A stretch of DNA of 64,000 bases from Streptomyces sp. WP-1. Lineage in GTDB: Bacteria > Actinomycetota > Actinomycetes > Streptomycetales > Streptomycetaceae. The position numbers were made by a program, and so were the translations under genes. How positions within the stretch are numbered: position 1 is the stretch's first letter; each line of letters opens with the position of its first letter. Shown here piece by piece: positions 46,385 to 56,924 of this stretch. The stretch spans positions 2,418,001 to 2,482,000 of the forward strand of contig NZ_CP123923.1 in assembly GCF_030450125.1 (NCBI RefSeq), given 5' to 3'. The notes below the pieces were generated by a model. It saw nothing but the letters and a program-made list of their open reading frames with translations, had not been told where the DNA came from and made no database searches.

Positions 46385-48146
46385 TCGACCAGGTCATCAG
46401 GCCGCGCAGATCCGGCCAGGTGCCATGGGTGGTGTACGAGCCGCAATTGGTCTTCTTCGTCAGGCAGTCCAGGGTCTTGGTGACCTCGGACGGGGCGACG
46501 TAGCCGTTGCCCGCGTTGGTGGAGGCGGGCATGCCGATCGCGACCTGGTCGGGGCGCAGCGGCGGGAAGACGTTGTTCGGGTCGCCGGCCACCGGGAAGC
46601 CGGTGAGCAGCATGTCGGTCATGGCGATGTGGAAGTCGGCGCCGCCCATGGAGTGGTACTGGTTGTCCAGGCCCATGATCGGGCCGGAGTTGTAGTCCTG
46701 GACGTGCAGCAGGGTGAGGTCGTCGCGCAGGGCGTAGATCACCGGGAGGTAGGCGCCGCAGCGCGGGTCCTGGCCGCCCCACTTGCCGGTGCCGTAGTAC
46801 TGGTAGCCGTTCTGCACGAAGAAGGTCTCCGGGGCCATGGTCAGCACGAACTTTGCGCCGTACTCGGCCTTCAGGGTCTTCAGCGCCGAGATGAGGTTGA
46901 CGATCACGGGCGTGGTGGGGTTCTTGAAGTCCGTGTCGCCGGTGTCCAGGGACAGCGAGTGGCCCTCGAAGTCGATGTCGAGGCCGTCGAGGCCGTAGGT
47001 GTCGATGATCTTCGAGACGGAGGAGACGAAGGCGTCCCGGGCCGCCGTGGTGGTCAGCTGGACCTGGCCGTTCTGGCCGCCGATGGAGATCAGCACCTTC
47101 TTGCCGGCCGCCTGCTTGGCCTTGATCGCCGCCTTGAAGTCGGCGTCGCTCTCGGCGTTCGGGCAGTCCGTGACCGGGCAGCGGGTGAACTCCACGTCCC
47201 CGGAGGTCGGCGAGGTGGGCTCGGCGAAGGCCAGGTCGATGACGTCCCAGCTGTCGGGGACGTCCGCGAGCCGGGTGTATCCGGAGCCGTTGGCGAAGCT
47301 GGCGTGGAGGTAGCCGACGAGGGCGTGGGCCGGGAGACCGGCGGAGCCGCCGCCCGGGTCGCCGCCCGTCCCGCCGGTGCTCGTGGTCACCACCACCGCC
47401 GCCGACTTCGCGGACTCCCCCGCGCCGTCGACCGCCGTGACCTGGAAGCTGTACGCCGTCGAGGCGGTGAGCCCCGTGACGGTGGCCGACGTCCCGCTCG
47501 CGCTCTGGACCTTGACGCCGTCGCGGTAGACCGCGTACCCCGTGGCGCCGCTCACCGCCGACCAGGACAGGGCGACGGACGAGGAGGTGACCGAGGAGGC
47601 GGTCAACCCGGCCGGTACGGCGGGCGGTTGGGTGGTGCCGCCGCTGCCGCCGGGGCCGGTGAGGGAGAGGTCGTCGGCGTCGTAGGCACCGGTGCCGTAC
47701 CAACCGTGGGTGTACACCGTGACCTTGGTGGTCGAGGGCCCGGTGGTGAAGGTGGTGCTCAGCTTCTGCCAGTCCGGCGCCGACTGGGTCCAGGTGGAGA
47801 CGTCGGTGGTGCCGGTGCCGCTCGCGCCCAGGTAGACGTACGAGCCCCGGACGTAACCGGCCAGCGTGTACTGGGAGTTGGGCTGGACGCTCACCGTCTG
47901 GGCGCACTGGGCGTTGTCGCTGCCCGCCGGGGCGGCCTGGAGCGCGGAACTACCGCTGTGCACAGGCGAGTTGACGGTCGTACCGGAGGAGGCGGAGCAG
48001 GTCCAGCCGGACAGGCCGGACTCGAAGCCGCCGTTCTGGAGCACGTCCGCGTCGGCCGCGCGGGCGGCCGACGAGAGCGCGGTGAGGCCGGGCACGGCGA
48101 GGGCCGTGGCCGCGAGGAGGGCGAGCAGGGGTCTGGAGCGGTCCAC
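46323..48146 (-). CDS. Secreted family 18 chitinase with CBM and fibronectin III domains
   Basis: A 607-residue chitinase that cleaves chitin outside the cell. A signal peptide (1-30, LLALLAATALAVPGLTAL, cleavage near ARA-ADA) leads into a carbohydrate-binding beta-sandwich (about 31-155, LQNGGFESGLSGWTCSAS), a Gly/Thr linker, a fibronectin III domain (about 172-258) and the GH18 barrel (about 275-607). The catalytic motif DGLDIDFE is at 387-394, with Glu394 the acid. Start is GTG 48146 with GGAGG six bases upstream. A DasR-type site lies 48 bases before the start. Confidence 0.95.
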   Translation of the reverse strand: MDRSRPLLALLAATALAVPGLTALSSAARAADADVLQNGGFESGLSGWTCSASSGTTVNSPVHSGSSALQAAPAGSDNAQCAQTVSVQPNSQYTLAGYVRGSYVYLGASGTGTTDVSTWTQSAPDWQKLSTTFTTGPSTTKVTVYTHGWYGTGAYDADDLSLTGPGGSGGTTQPPAVPAGLTASSVTSSSVALSWSAVSGATGYAVYRDGVKVQSASGTSATVTGLTASTAYSFQVTAVDGAGESAKSAAVVVTTSTGGTGGDPGGGSAGLPAHALVGYLHASFANGSGYTRLADVPDSWDVIDLAFAEPTSPTSGDVEFTRCPVTDCPNAESDADFKAAIKAKQAAGKKVLISIGGQNGQVQLTTTAARDAFVSSVSKIIDTYGLDGLDIDFEGHSLSLDTGDTDFKNPTTPVIVNLISALKTLKAEYGAKFVLTMAPETFFVQNGYQYYGTGKWGGQDPRCGAYLPVIYALRDDLTLLHVQDYNSGPIMGLDNQYHSMGGADFHIAMTDMLLTGFPVAGDPNNVFPPLRPDQVAIGMPASTNAGNGYVAPSEVTKTLDCLTKKTNCGSYTTHGTWPDLRGLMTWSINWDRYANWEFQKTFDGYFG

Positions 48147-48193
48147 GAAGACCTCCGGGCAGGGGGGAGTTGGAGGGTGGAACGGCACTCAAT

Positions 48194-48207
48194 TTGGTCC
48201 AGACCAA
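48194..48207. promoter_or_regulatory. DasR-responsive element (dre) at the chitinase promoter
   Basis: TTGGTCCAGACCAA, with arms TTGGTC and GACCAA, closely matches the remembered dre core TGGTCTAGACCA bound by the GntR regulator DasR. It sits 48 bases upstream of the chitinase start, as expected for repression relieved by N-acetylglucosamine metabolism. Confidence 0.85.
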
Positions 48208-48231
48208 TCCTGGTGTCAAGACATGCGCGCG

Positions 48232-48690
48232 CTACCCGTCCTCCCCCGCCCCCAGCACCAGGCGCGCCGCCGCCTCGTGCATCGCCAGCTCCAGCAGCGC
48301 CGCGTCGGTCAGCGTGCCCGATCCGTCCGGCGGCACCAGCCAACGCACCCCCCGGCTCGCCCGGCCCGGATGCGGTACGACGATCCAGGTGCCGTTCCCG
48401 GCGGTGCGCACCCCCGTGCCGAGCCAGCGCTCCGCGGTACCCGGCGCCACGAAGAACCCGATCCGGTTGTCGCCGAAGTCGGCGAGCACCGGGCCGGGCC
48501 GGCCGAGCATCCGGGTCAGCACGTCCAGCGTCGGATGGCCCAGATGGGCCGGGAGGATCAGCACGTCCCAGGCCCGGCCCGCGGGCAGCAGCGCGACCCC
48601 GTGCGGATTGCGCTCCCACTCCCGGCGGCACCCCCGGGGATCCGGTGCCACAGATGCCAGCCACTCCACCGCCGTCTTCGTCCCACCCAT
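48232..48690 (-). CDS. Conserved streptomycete protein of unknown function
   Basis: A 152-residue soluble protein. Segments such as WERNPHGVALLPAGRAWDVL, GRPGPVLADFGDNRIGFFV, and GTWIVVPHPGRASRGVRWL are conserved in streptomycetes as I recall. The pattern of GVALLPAG-type and GxWIVVPHPG strands resembles the N-terminal domain of primase-polymerase proteins, but catalytic acidic residues are not evident. It lies between the amine oxidase and the chitinase, with a long hairpin upstream. No function is assigned. Confidence 0.75.
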   Translation of the reverse strand: MGGTKTAVEWLASVAPDPRGCRREWERNPHGVALLPAGRAWDVLILPAHLGHPTLDVLTRMLGRPGPVLADFGDNRIGFFVAPGTAERWLGTGVRTAGNGTWIVVPHPGRASRGVRWLVPPDGSGTLTDAALLELAMHEAAARLVLGAGEDG

Positions 48691-48695
48691 GAGCA

Positions 48696-48757
48696 GGCCT
48701 CCCGCTCTCCTCGGTGCGCGACGCTCTCGCGTCGCCTCGGGGGGAGAGAGGGAGGCC
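48696..48757 (-). terminator. Long hairpin downstream of the amine oxidase gene
   Basis: A 62-base extended inverted repeat. The outer arms GGCCTCCC (48696-48703) and GGGAGGCC (48750-48757) and the inner arms GCGACGC (48718-48724) and GCGTCGC (48729-48735, loop TCTC) pair, with further imperfect pairing between. It probably terminates the polyamine transcript and lies in the upstream region of the 152-residue unknown protein gene. Confidence 0.75.
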
Positions 48758-48814
48758 GTACCGGAGCATTACGCGGGTTCCGGCGCCCTTACGGAGTGAC
48801 CTGGGTCACGCGAA

Positions 48815-50245
48815 CTAACTGTCGAAGCCGAGGCCCAGCTTGTCCATCGTGCGCAGCCACAGGTTCCGGCGGCCGCCGTGGGCGTCCGCACGGGCCAGCG
48901 ACCACTTGGTGAGGGCGATGCCGGTCCAGGCGAACGGCTCGGGCGGGAACGGCAGCGGCCGCTTGCGCACCATCTCCAGCTCGGTGCGCTCGGTGCGCTC
49001 CCCGTCCAGCAGGTCGAGCATCACGTCCGCGCCGAAGCGGGTCGCGCCGACGCCGAGGCCGGTGAAGCCCGCCGCGTACGCCACCTTGTCCTGGTGGGCG
49101 GTGCCGAAGAAGGCCGAGAAGCGGGAGCAGGTGTCGATCGCGCCGCCCCAGGCGTGGGTGAAGCGGACGCCCTCCAGCTGCGGGAAGCAGGTGAAGAAGT
49201 GCCCGGCGAGCTTGGCGTAGGTCTCGGGGCGGTCGTCGTACTCCGCCCGGACCCGGCCGCCGTAGTGGTGGATGGCGTCGTAACCGCCCCACAGGATCCG
49301 GTTGTCGGCGGACAGCCGGAAGTAGTGGAACTGGTTGGCGCTGTCGCCGAGCCCCTGCCTGCCCCGCCAGCCGATCTCCGCGAGCTGCTCCTCGCTCAGC
49401 GGCTCCGTCATCAGCGCGTAGTCGTAGACCGGGACGGTGTACGAGCGCACGCGGCGCAGCAGATTCGGGAAGATGTTGGTGCCGAGCGCGACCTTGCGGG
49501 CGCGGACGGCGCCGTACGGGGTGCGGACGGCCATCCCGGCGCCGTACTGCTTGAGGGTGAGCGCGGGCGTGTGCTCGTACACCCGCACCCCGAGCCGTAC
49601 GCACGCCTGCTTCAGGCCCCAGGCGAGCTTCGCCGGGTGCAGCATGGCGACGCCCCGGCGGTCCCACAGGCCCGCCTTGAAGGTCGGCGAGTCCACCTCG
49701 GCGCGCACGGCGGCCTCGTCCAGGAAGTCCATGCCGTCCGCGAGGCCCCGCTCCTGGAGTTCCCGGTGCCAGTCGCGCAGCTCCGCCGCCTGGTAGGTCT
49801 CGGTGGCCACGTCGATCTCGCCGGTGCGCTCGAACTCGCAGTCGATGCCGTGCCGGGCGACGGCCGCCTCGATCTCGTCGAGGTTGCGCCGGCCCAGCTC
49901 CTCCAGCTTGTGGATCTCGTCGGGCCAGCGGGTCAGCCCGTTGGGCAGGCCGTGGGTGAGGGAGGCGGCACAGAAGCCGCCGTTGCGGCCGGAGGCGGCC
50001 CAGCCCACCTCGCGGCCTTCCAGCAGGACGACGTCCCGCCCCGGGTCGCGCTCCTTGGCGATGAGCGCGGTCCACAGTCCGCTGTAGCCGCCGCCGACGA
50101 CCAGCAGGTCGCAGGTCTCGGCGCCGGTGAGGGCGGGCTCGGGCGCCGGCTTGCCGGGGTCTTCCAGCCAGTACGGGACCGGCTGGGCTTCGGAGAGAGA
50201 GGAGATCCAGTTGTCTTGGCCACGACTCATGGCGCTTGGGGCCAT
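48815..50245 (-). CDS. FAD-dependent amine oxidase (PuuB-like)
   Basis: A 476-residue DAO-family flavoenzyme. The N-terminal WLEDPGKP-type lead and the FAD loop LLVVGGGYSGLWTALIAKE are as in gamma-glutamylputrescine oxidases. Further motifs are LLEGREVGWAASGRNGGFC and a C-terminal GFTGLGVGATRFGA. It lies 55 bases after a putrescine/spermidine ABC importer, so oxidation of putrescine or its gamma-glutamyl form is likely. No glutamylputrescine synthetase is in the window. Start is ATG 50245 with GGGAG eight bases upstream. Confidence 0.88.
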   Translation of the reverse strand: MAPSAMSRGQDNWISSLSEAQPVPYWLEDPGKPAPEPALTGAETCDLLVVGGGYSGLWTALIAKERDPGRDVVLLEGREVGWAASGRNGGFCAASLTHGLPNGLTRWPDEIHKLEELGRRNLDEIEAAVARHGIDCEFERTGEIDVATETYQAAELRDWHRELQERGLADGMDFLDEAAVRAEVDSPTFKAGLWDRRGVAMLHPAKLAWGLKQACVRLGVRVYEHTPALTLKQYGAGMAVRTPYGAVRARKVALGTNIFPNLLRRVRSYTVPVYDYALMTEPLSEEQLAEIGWRGRQGLGDSANQFHYFRLSADNRILWGGYDAIHHYGGRVRAEYDDRPETYAKLAGHFFTCFPQLEGVRFTHAWGGAIDTCSRFSAFFGTAHQDKVAYAAGFTGLGVGATRFGADVMLDLLDGERTERTELEMVRKRPLPFPPEPFAWTGIALTKWSLARADAHGGRRNLWLRTMDKLGLGFDS

Positions 50246-50300
50246 GATTTCAACTCCCTACAGAGCTTTTTCGCGCTTGTTCGCTGTGCGCTTTTTCGGC

Positions 50301-51101
50301 TTACGCCTTTTGGCTGTTACGGCGATTGTTGATCAGCATCGACACGAGGACCAGCAGCACCGCGAGCAGGAACATCGCCGTGCCGATCACATTGATCTGA
50401 ACGGGTGTTCCGCGCTGTGCCGAGCCCCAGACGAACATGGGGAAGGTGACGGTCGAGCCGGCGTTGAAATTGGTGATGATGAAATCGTCGAAGGAGAGCG
50501 CGAAGGACAGCAGCGCGCCCGCGGCGATTCCGGGTGCCGCGATCGGCAGGGTGACCCGCAGGAAGGTCTGCACGGGCCCGGCGTACAGGTCCCGGGCGGC
50601 CTCCTCCAGGCGCGGGTCCATCGACATCACGCGCGCCTTGACGGCGGTGACGACGAAGCTCAGACAGAACATGATGTGGGCGATCAGGATCGTCCAGAAG
50701 CCCAGCTGGGCGCCCATGTTGAGGAACAGGGTGAGCAGCGAGGCGGCCATGACGACCTCGGGCATCGCCATCGGCAGGAAGATCAGCGAGTTGATGGCGC
50801 CGCGGGCGCGGAAGCGGTAGCGGACCAGCGCGAAGGAGATCATCGTGCCGAGGACGGTGGCGCCCAGCGTCGCCCAGACGGCGATCTGGAGGCTGAGGGA
50901 CAGCGAGTTGCACATGTCGGCGACGCCGCACGGCTGTTTCCAGGCGTCCAGGGAGAACTGCTGCCACTGGTAGTTGAAGCGCCCCTTCGGTTTGTTGAAG
51001 GAGAACACCGTGACGATGACGTTGGGCAGCAGCAGATACGCGAGGGTGAAGAGTCCCGCGATGACGACGAGATGGCGCTTGAGCCAGTTGACGACGGGCA
51101 T
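50301..51101 (-). CDS. Polyamine ABC transporter permease (PotC-like)
   Basis: A 266-residue inner-membrane permease with six predicted membrane segments. The ABC contact loop (EEAARDLYAGPVQTFLRVTL) near residue 170 matches the EAA motif of spermidine/putrescine permeases. It starts directly after the stop of the PotB-like gene, with no gap, so the two are coupled. With the neighbouring PotB, PotA and PotD proteins it forms an importer for putrescine or spermidine. Confidence 0.93.
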   Translation of the reverse strand: MPVVNWLKRHLVVIAGLFTLAYLLLPNVIVTVFSFNKPKGRFNYQWQQFSLDAWKQPCGVADMCNSLSLSLQIAVWATLGATVLGTMISFALVRYRFRARGAINSLIFLPMAMPEVVMAASLLTLFLNMGAQLGFWTILIAHIMFCLSFVVTAVKARVMSMDPRLEEAARDLYAGPVQTFLRVTLPIAAPGIAAGALLSFALSFDDFIITNFNAGSTVTFPMFVWGSAQRGTPVQINVIGTAMFLLAVLLVLVSMLINNRRNSQKA

Positions 51102-52030
51102 TTAGACCAGGTCCTCCGTCCCGGACCGGCGGATGTAGATCGTCACCATGGCCAGGATCGCGGCCATGAGGATGAAGGAGAGGGCCGCCGCCGTCGGATA
51201 GTCCAGGATGCGCAGGAACTGCGTCTGGATCACATTGCCGATCATGCGGGTGTCGGTGGAGCCGAGGAGTTCGGAGTTGACGTAGTCACCGGCCGCCGGG
51301 ATGAAGGTCAGCAGCGTGCCGGAGACCACGCCCGGCATCGACAGCGGGAAGGTCACCTTGCGGAAGGTGGTGGACGGCTTGGCGTACAGGTCGCCGGCCG
51401 CCTCGTGCAGCCGTCCGTCGATCCGCTCCAGCGAGGTGTACAGCGGCAGGATCATGAACGGCAGGAAGTTGTACGTCAGTCCGCACACCACCGCGAGCGG
51501 GGTGGCCAGCACCCGGTCGCCGGCCGTCCAGCCGAGGAAGTCGGTGAGGTCCAGGATGTGCAGCGAGTTGAGCGCGTGCACGACGGGCCCGTTGTCGGCG
51601 AGGATCGTCTTCCAGGCCAGGGTGCGGATCAGGAAGCTGGTGAAGAACGGCGCGATCACCAGGATCATGATCAGGTTGCGCCAGCGGCCCGCGCGGAAGG
51701 CGATCAGGTACGCCAGCGGGTAGCCGAGCAGCAGGCACAGCACGGTGGCGCCGGCGGCGTAGAAGATGGACCGCAGGAACTGGGGCCAGTACTCGGAGAG
51801 GGCGTTCCAGTAGGTCGCGAAGTGCCAGGTGACCTTGTAGCCCTCCTCCAGGGAGCCCGTCTGCACGGATGTGGAGGCCTGGTAGACCAGCGGCAGCGCG
51901 AAGAAGACGACCAGCCACAGGATGCCGGGCAGCAGCAGCCAGTACGGGGTGAACCGGCCGCGCCTGCGCGGGGGCTTGGCCGCGGATTTTGCGGGGGCGA
52001 GCGGCGGGGGCGCCTCGGTGAGTGTCGACA

Positions 52031-52031
<1 letters not shown>
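51102..52031 (-). CDS. Polyamine ABC transporter permease (PotB-like)
   Basis: A 309-residue permease. After a Pro/Lys-rich cytoplasmic start (TEAPPPLAPAKSAAKPP) come membrane segments beginning FTPYWLLLPGILWLVVFFAL, and an EAA loop (HEAAGDLYAKPSTTFRKVTF) near residue 210. The ATG at 52031 overlaps the stop of the ATPase gene (ATGA). The longer frame to 52367 lies inside that gene and is rejected. It pairs with the PotC-like permease. Confidence 0.93.
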
Positions 52032-53184
<1,153 letters not shown>

Positions 53185-53188
<4 letters not shown>

Positions 53189-54432
53189 GCCCCTGTGAGC
53201 TTGGAGAACTTCTGCTGGTAGGCGGTCTCTTCCTTCTGCGTCAGGGCGCGGAAGGGGTGGGACTTCGCCTGCATGGCCTTGTCGGGCACGATCAGCGGAT
53301 TGCTCGCGGCCGACTTGTCGATTTTCGCGAGGTAGGGAACGACTCCCGCGACCGGGCTCACGTAGTTGACGTAGGCGGCGAGTTCGGCGGCCGGTTCGGG
53401 CTCGTAGTAGTAGTCGATGAGCCGCTCGGCGTTCGTCTTGTGGCGCGCCCTGTTGGGGACCAGCAGGTTGTCGGTCGACGTCATGTAGCCGCTGTCCGGG
53501 ATGAGGTAGCCGACGTCCGGGTTGTCGGCCTGGAGCTGGACGATGTCGCCGCCCCAGGCGACGCAGGCGGCGATGTCGCCCTTGGCCAGGTCGGAGGTGT
53601 AGTCGTTGCCGGTGAAGCGGCGGATCTGGCCCTTGTCGACGGCCTTCTGGAGGCGGGCCACGGCCGCGTCGTAGTCGTCGTCGGTGACCTTCGCCGGGTC
53701 CTTGCCGAGGTCCAGCAGGGTCATGCCGACGGTGTCGCGCATCTCGGTCAGGAAGCTGACGCGGCCCTTGAGCCTGGGGTTGTCCAGGAGGTCGGAGACC
53801 GACTTCACCTCGACGCCGTCGAGGGCCTTCTTGTTGAAGGCGATGACGGTGGAGATGCCCTGCCAGGGGTAGGAGTAGGCGCGGCCCGGGTCCCAGTCGG
53901 GGTTGCGGAACTGGTCCGAGAGGTTGGCGAAGGCGTGCGGCAGGTTGGCCGCGTCCAGTTTCTGGACGTAGCCCAGCCGGATCATGCGGGCGGCCAGCCA
54001 GTCGGTGAGGACGATCAGGTCGCGGCCGGTGTCCTGGCCCGCGGCGAGCTCCGGCTGGATCTTGCCGAAGAACTCGTCGTTGTCGTTGATGTCCTCGGTG
54101 TACTTGACCTGGATGCCGGTCCGCCTGGCGAACGCGTCGAGGGTGGGGTGGTGCTTGCCCGAGTCGTCCACGTCGATGTACTCGGGCCAGTTGGAGAAGT
54201 CGACGACCTTCTCGGTGGCCGAGTGGTCGTCGGCGGACACGCCGCCCTGGTTCTTGGTCGCGGCGGGGATGCCGCAGGCGCTCAGCGTCCCGAGGCCGCC
54301 GATCGCGAGCGCGCCACCGGCACCGGCGCGCAGCAGCGAACGGCGGGTCGGCGCGGCCCTGCCGCCGCGGGAACTTCGGCGTATGGCGGCCTTGTCGACC
54401 GGTGCCGGGCGGTCGGGCTCGTAACTCTCCAT
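53185..54432 (-). CDS. Polyamine-binding lipoprotein (PotD-like)
   Basis: A 415-residue solute-binding protein. The N-terminus has a twin-arginine-type signal (TRRSLLRAGAGGALAIGG) and a lipobox ending LSAC near residue 53, giving a lipidated Cys. The mature part is a two-lobed PotD-type binding protein (VVDFSNWPEYIDVDD at the start, LIPDSGYMTSTDNLLVPN later). It is the first gene of the transporter operon, overlapping the ATPase gene by four bases, and follows the aldehyde dehydrogenase gene by 112 bases. Confidence 0.94.
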
Positions 54433-54544
54433 GCGCGTGGTGGCCTTTCGGGAGGGGAGGGGGTGCGGGTGCCCGGTGGAGGGGACGGGCGTCGTACCCG
54501 GTGGAGCGGACCGCGGGCGGGGGGACCCGCGGCCGGGGGTCGCT

Positions 54545-56080
54545 CTACCGGTCCCCGAAGATCGTGCGGTGCCAGTCCTTGCGGACCACCGCCGTGTTGT
54601 CGAACATTACGTGCTTGACCTGCGTGTACTCCTCGAAGGAATACGTCGACATGTCCTTGCCGAAGCCCGAGGCCTTGTAGCCCCCGTGCGGCATCTCGCT
54701 GATGATCGGGATGTGATCGTTGATCCAGACGCAGCCCGCCTTGATGTCGCGGGTGGCGCGGTTGGCCCGGTAGACGCTGCCGCTCCAGGCGGAGGCGGCG
54801 AGGCCGTACGGGGTGTCGTTGGCGAGCCGGATGCCCTCGTCGTCGGTGTCGAAGGGCAGGACGACCAGGACGGGTCCGAAGATCTCGGACTGGACGATCT
54901 CGCTGTCCTGGGCGGCGCCGGCGATGAGGGTCGGCCGGTAGTAGGCGCCCTCGGCCAGGTCGCCGCCGGGGGCCTCGCCGCCGGTGACCACGCGGGCGTA
55001 GGCGCGGGCGCGCTCCACGAAGCCGGCGACGCGGTCGCGCTGGGCGTGCGAGATGAGCGGTCCGAGGTCGGTGCCGGGGGCGAACGGGTCGCCGAGCCGC
55101 ACGGTCTCCATGAGGGCGGCGGTGCGCTCCACGAACGCCTCGTACAGCGGACGCTGCACATAGGCGCGGGTGGCGGCGGTGCAGTCCTGGCCGGTGTTGA
55201 TGAGCGCGCCGGCCACGGCCCCGTTGACGGCCGCGTCCAGGTCGGCGTCGTCGAACACCACGAAGGGGGCCTTGCCGCCCAGCTCCAGGTGGAGCCGCTT
55301 GACGGTGGCGGTGGCGACCTCGGCGACGCGCTTGCCGACGCCGGTGGAGCCGGTGAAGGAGGTCATGGCGACATCGGGGTGGCCGACCAGGTGCTCACCG
55401 GCCTCCTTGCCGGTGCCGGTGACGATGTTGATCACGCCGTCCGGGAGGCCCGCGGCGGTGGCGGCCTGGGCGAAGAGCAGCGAGGTCAGGGGGGTCAGCT
55501 CGGCCGGCTTGAGCACGATGGTGTTGCCCGCGGCGATCGCCGGGAGCACCTTCCAGGCGGCCATCTGGAGCGGGTAGTTCCAGGGCGCGATGGACCCGAC
55601 GACACCGATCGGCTCGCGCCGGACGTACGACGTGTGGTCGCCGGAGTACTCACCGGCGGACTGCCCCTGGAGGTGCCGGGCGGCGCCCGCGAAGAAGGCG
55701 GTGTTGTCGACGGTCCCGGGGACGTCGAACTCGCGGCTGAGCTTGAGCGGCTTGCCGCACTGGAGCGACTCCGCGCGGGCGAAGTCCTCGGCGCGCTCGG
55801 CGAGCACGGCGGCGAAGCGGTGCAGGGAGTCCGAGCGCTCGCCCGGAGTGGCCGAGGCCCAGCCGGGGAACGCCTCGCGGGCGGCGGCGACGGCCGCGTC
55901 GACGTCGTCGGTGCCGGCCAGGTCGTAGGTGTACACCTCGTCGCCGGTGGCCGGGTCGACCACGGCGTGGCGGCGCCCCGAGGTGCCCTTGGTCAGACGG
56001 CCGGCGATGAATTGAGCGCCTTCCGCGAAATGGTCGGCTGCGGGAAATCGTTCCTGGCCGGCGGTGCCCGGGTTGTGCAT
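54545..56080 (-). CDS. Gamma-aminobutyraldehyde dehydrogenase (PatD/PuuC-like)
   Basis: A 511-residue aldehyde dehydrogenase. It shows GSIAPWNYPLQMAAWK, the cofactor loop SFTGSTGVGKRV, the catalytic Glu region LELGGKAPFVVFDDADL and the catalytic Cys in NTGQDCTAATRAYV. These fit the aminobutyraldehyde/betaine aldehyde group. It stands at the head of the polyamine import and oxidation genes, so it should oxidise 4-aminobutyraldehyde (or its glutamyl form) to GABA for GabT. Start is ATG 56080. Two inverted repeats lie upstream. Confidence 0.92.
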   Translation of the reverse strand: MHNPGTAGQERFPAADHFAEGAQFIAGRLTKGTSGRRHAVVDPATGDEVYTYDLAGTDDVDAAVAAAREAFPGWASATPGERSDSLHRFAAVLAERAEDFARAESLQCGKPLKLSREFDVPGTVDNTAFFAGAARHLQGQSAGEYSGDHTSYVRREPIGVVGSIAPWNYPLQMAAWKVLPAIAAGNTIVLKPAELTPLTSLLFAQAATAAGLPDGVINIVTGTGKEAGEHLVGHPDVAMTSFTGSTGVGKRVAEVATATVKRLHLELGGKAPFVVFDDADLDAAVNGAVAGALINTGQDCTAATRAYVQRPLYEAFVERTAALMETVRLGDPFAPGTDLGPLISHAQRDRVAGFVERARAYARVVTGGEAPGGDLAEGAYYRPTLIAGAAQDSEIVQSEIFGPVLVVLPFDTDDEGIRLANDTPYGLAASAWSGSVYRANRATRDIKAGCVWINDHIPIISEMPHGGYKASGFGKDMSTYSFEEYTQVKHVMFDNTAVVRKDWHRTIFGDR

Positions 56081-56174
56081 GTCGCTCTCCTCCGCCGATC
56101 ACCCCCCGTCCCGGGGGTGGGTGGCGTAGCTCCAGCTCGATTTGAGTGCCGATCCTGACAGAGCTATAAGCCTC

Positions 56175-56218
56175 CAACAAGTGATTCCGTTGTTGCCTTT
56201 TGGTTACGCGACGGAATC
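56175..56218. promoter_or_regulatory. Possible operator between patD-like and NADAR genes
   Basis: Two overlapping inverted repeats in a locally AT-richer stretch: CAACAA (56175-56180) with TTGTTG (56190-56195), spacer 9 bases; and GATTCCGT (56183-56190) with ACGGAATC (56211-56218), spacer 20 bases. They lie 95-138 bases upstream of the aldehyde dehydrogenase start and are candidate binding sites for a polyamine-responsive regulator. Confidence 0.5.
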
Positions 56219-56290
56219 TGTCGACCAGGTGTCGAGTCGGACGAGGAAAAGCCGGACGGAGTGTCAGTGGTGCGTGCCAGACTCGCGTGC

Positions 56291-56848
56291 ATGGGGAGGA
56301 TCGACGGGCTCCAGGCCCTGGTCAGCGAGGTCCGGGCGGGGTCCCGGATCAAGTATCTGCACTTCTGGGGCCACCGCCCCCGCCCGGACGGCACCATCGG
56401 CGCGAGCTGTCTGAGCCAGTGGTGGCCCTCACCCTTCGTGGTCGACGGCAGGCGGTACGCGACGGCGGAGCACTGGATGATGGCCGCCAAGGCCCGGCTG
56501 TTCGGCGACGCCGAGGCGGAGCGCCAGGTCCTCGACTCGGCGCATCCCGCCCAGGCCAAGAAGGCGGGCCGTCTGGTGCGCGGCTTCGACGAGGCGATAT
56601 GGGAGCGGGAGCGGTTCCGGATCGTGGCCGAGGGCAGCGCGCACAAGTTCGCCGCCGACCCCGCGCTGCGCGCGTTCCTGCTGGGCACGGGCGAGCGGGT
56701 GCTGGTCGAGGCGAGCCCGGTGGACCGGGTGTGGGGCATCGGCCTGACCGCGGACGACGAGGCGGCCCGGGACCCGGAGCGCTGGCGGGGGCTGAACCTG
56801 CTGGGCTTCGCCCTGATGGAGGCGCGGGCGGAGCTGGCCGCGAGGTAG
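56291..56848 (+). CDS. NADAR domain (DUF1768) protein
   Basis: A 185-residue NADAR-family protein. The family includes enzymes acting on N-glycosidic bonds of ADP-ribose-like or riboflavin-precursor metabolites. Motifs are KYLHFWGHRP, SQWWPSPFVVDGRRYATAEH with WMMAAKARLFGD, and the C-terminal VWGIGLTADD and GLNLLGFALMEAR. The ATG at 56291 matches relatives; a GTG at 56261 would add ten residues. The substrate here is unknown. It is divergent from the patD-like gene. Confidence 0.9.
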   Translation: MGRIDGLQALVSEVRAGSRIKYLHFWGHRPRPDGTIGASCLSQWWPSPFVVDGRRYATAEHWMMAAKARLFGDAEAERQVLDSAHPAQAKKAGRLVRGFDEAIWERERFRIVAEGSAHKFAADPALRAFLLGTGERVLVEASPVDRVWGIGLTADDEAARDPERWRGLNLLGFALMEARAELAAR

Positions 56849-56871
56849 GCGGGCGGGGGCCGGGTACGACG

Positions 56872-56912
56872 ATGCCCGCCGGACCGGGTGGTTCCCCGGG
56901 TCCGGCGGGCAT
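56872..56912. terminator. Bidirectional terminator
   Basis: A 14-base perfect stem, ATGCCCGCCGGACC (56872-56885) and GGTCCGGCGGGCAT (56899-56912), with a 13-base loop, between the convergent NADAR and DUF4190 genes. Confidence 0.85.
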
Positions 56913-56924
56913 GGACCGAAGCGG

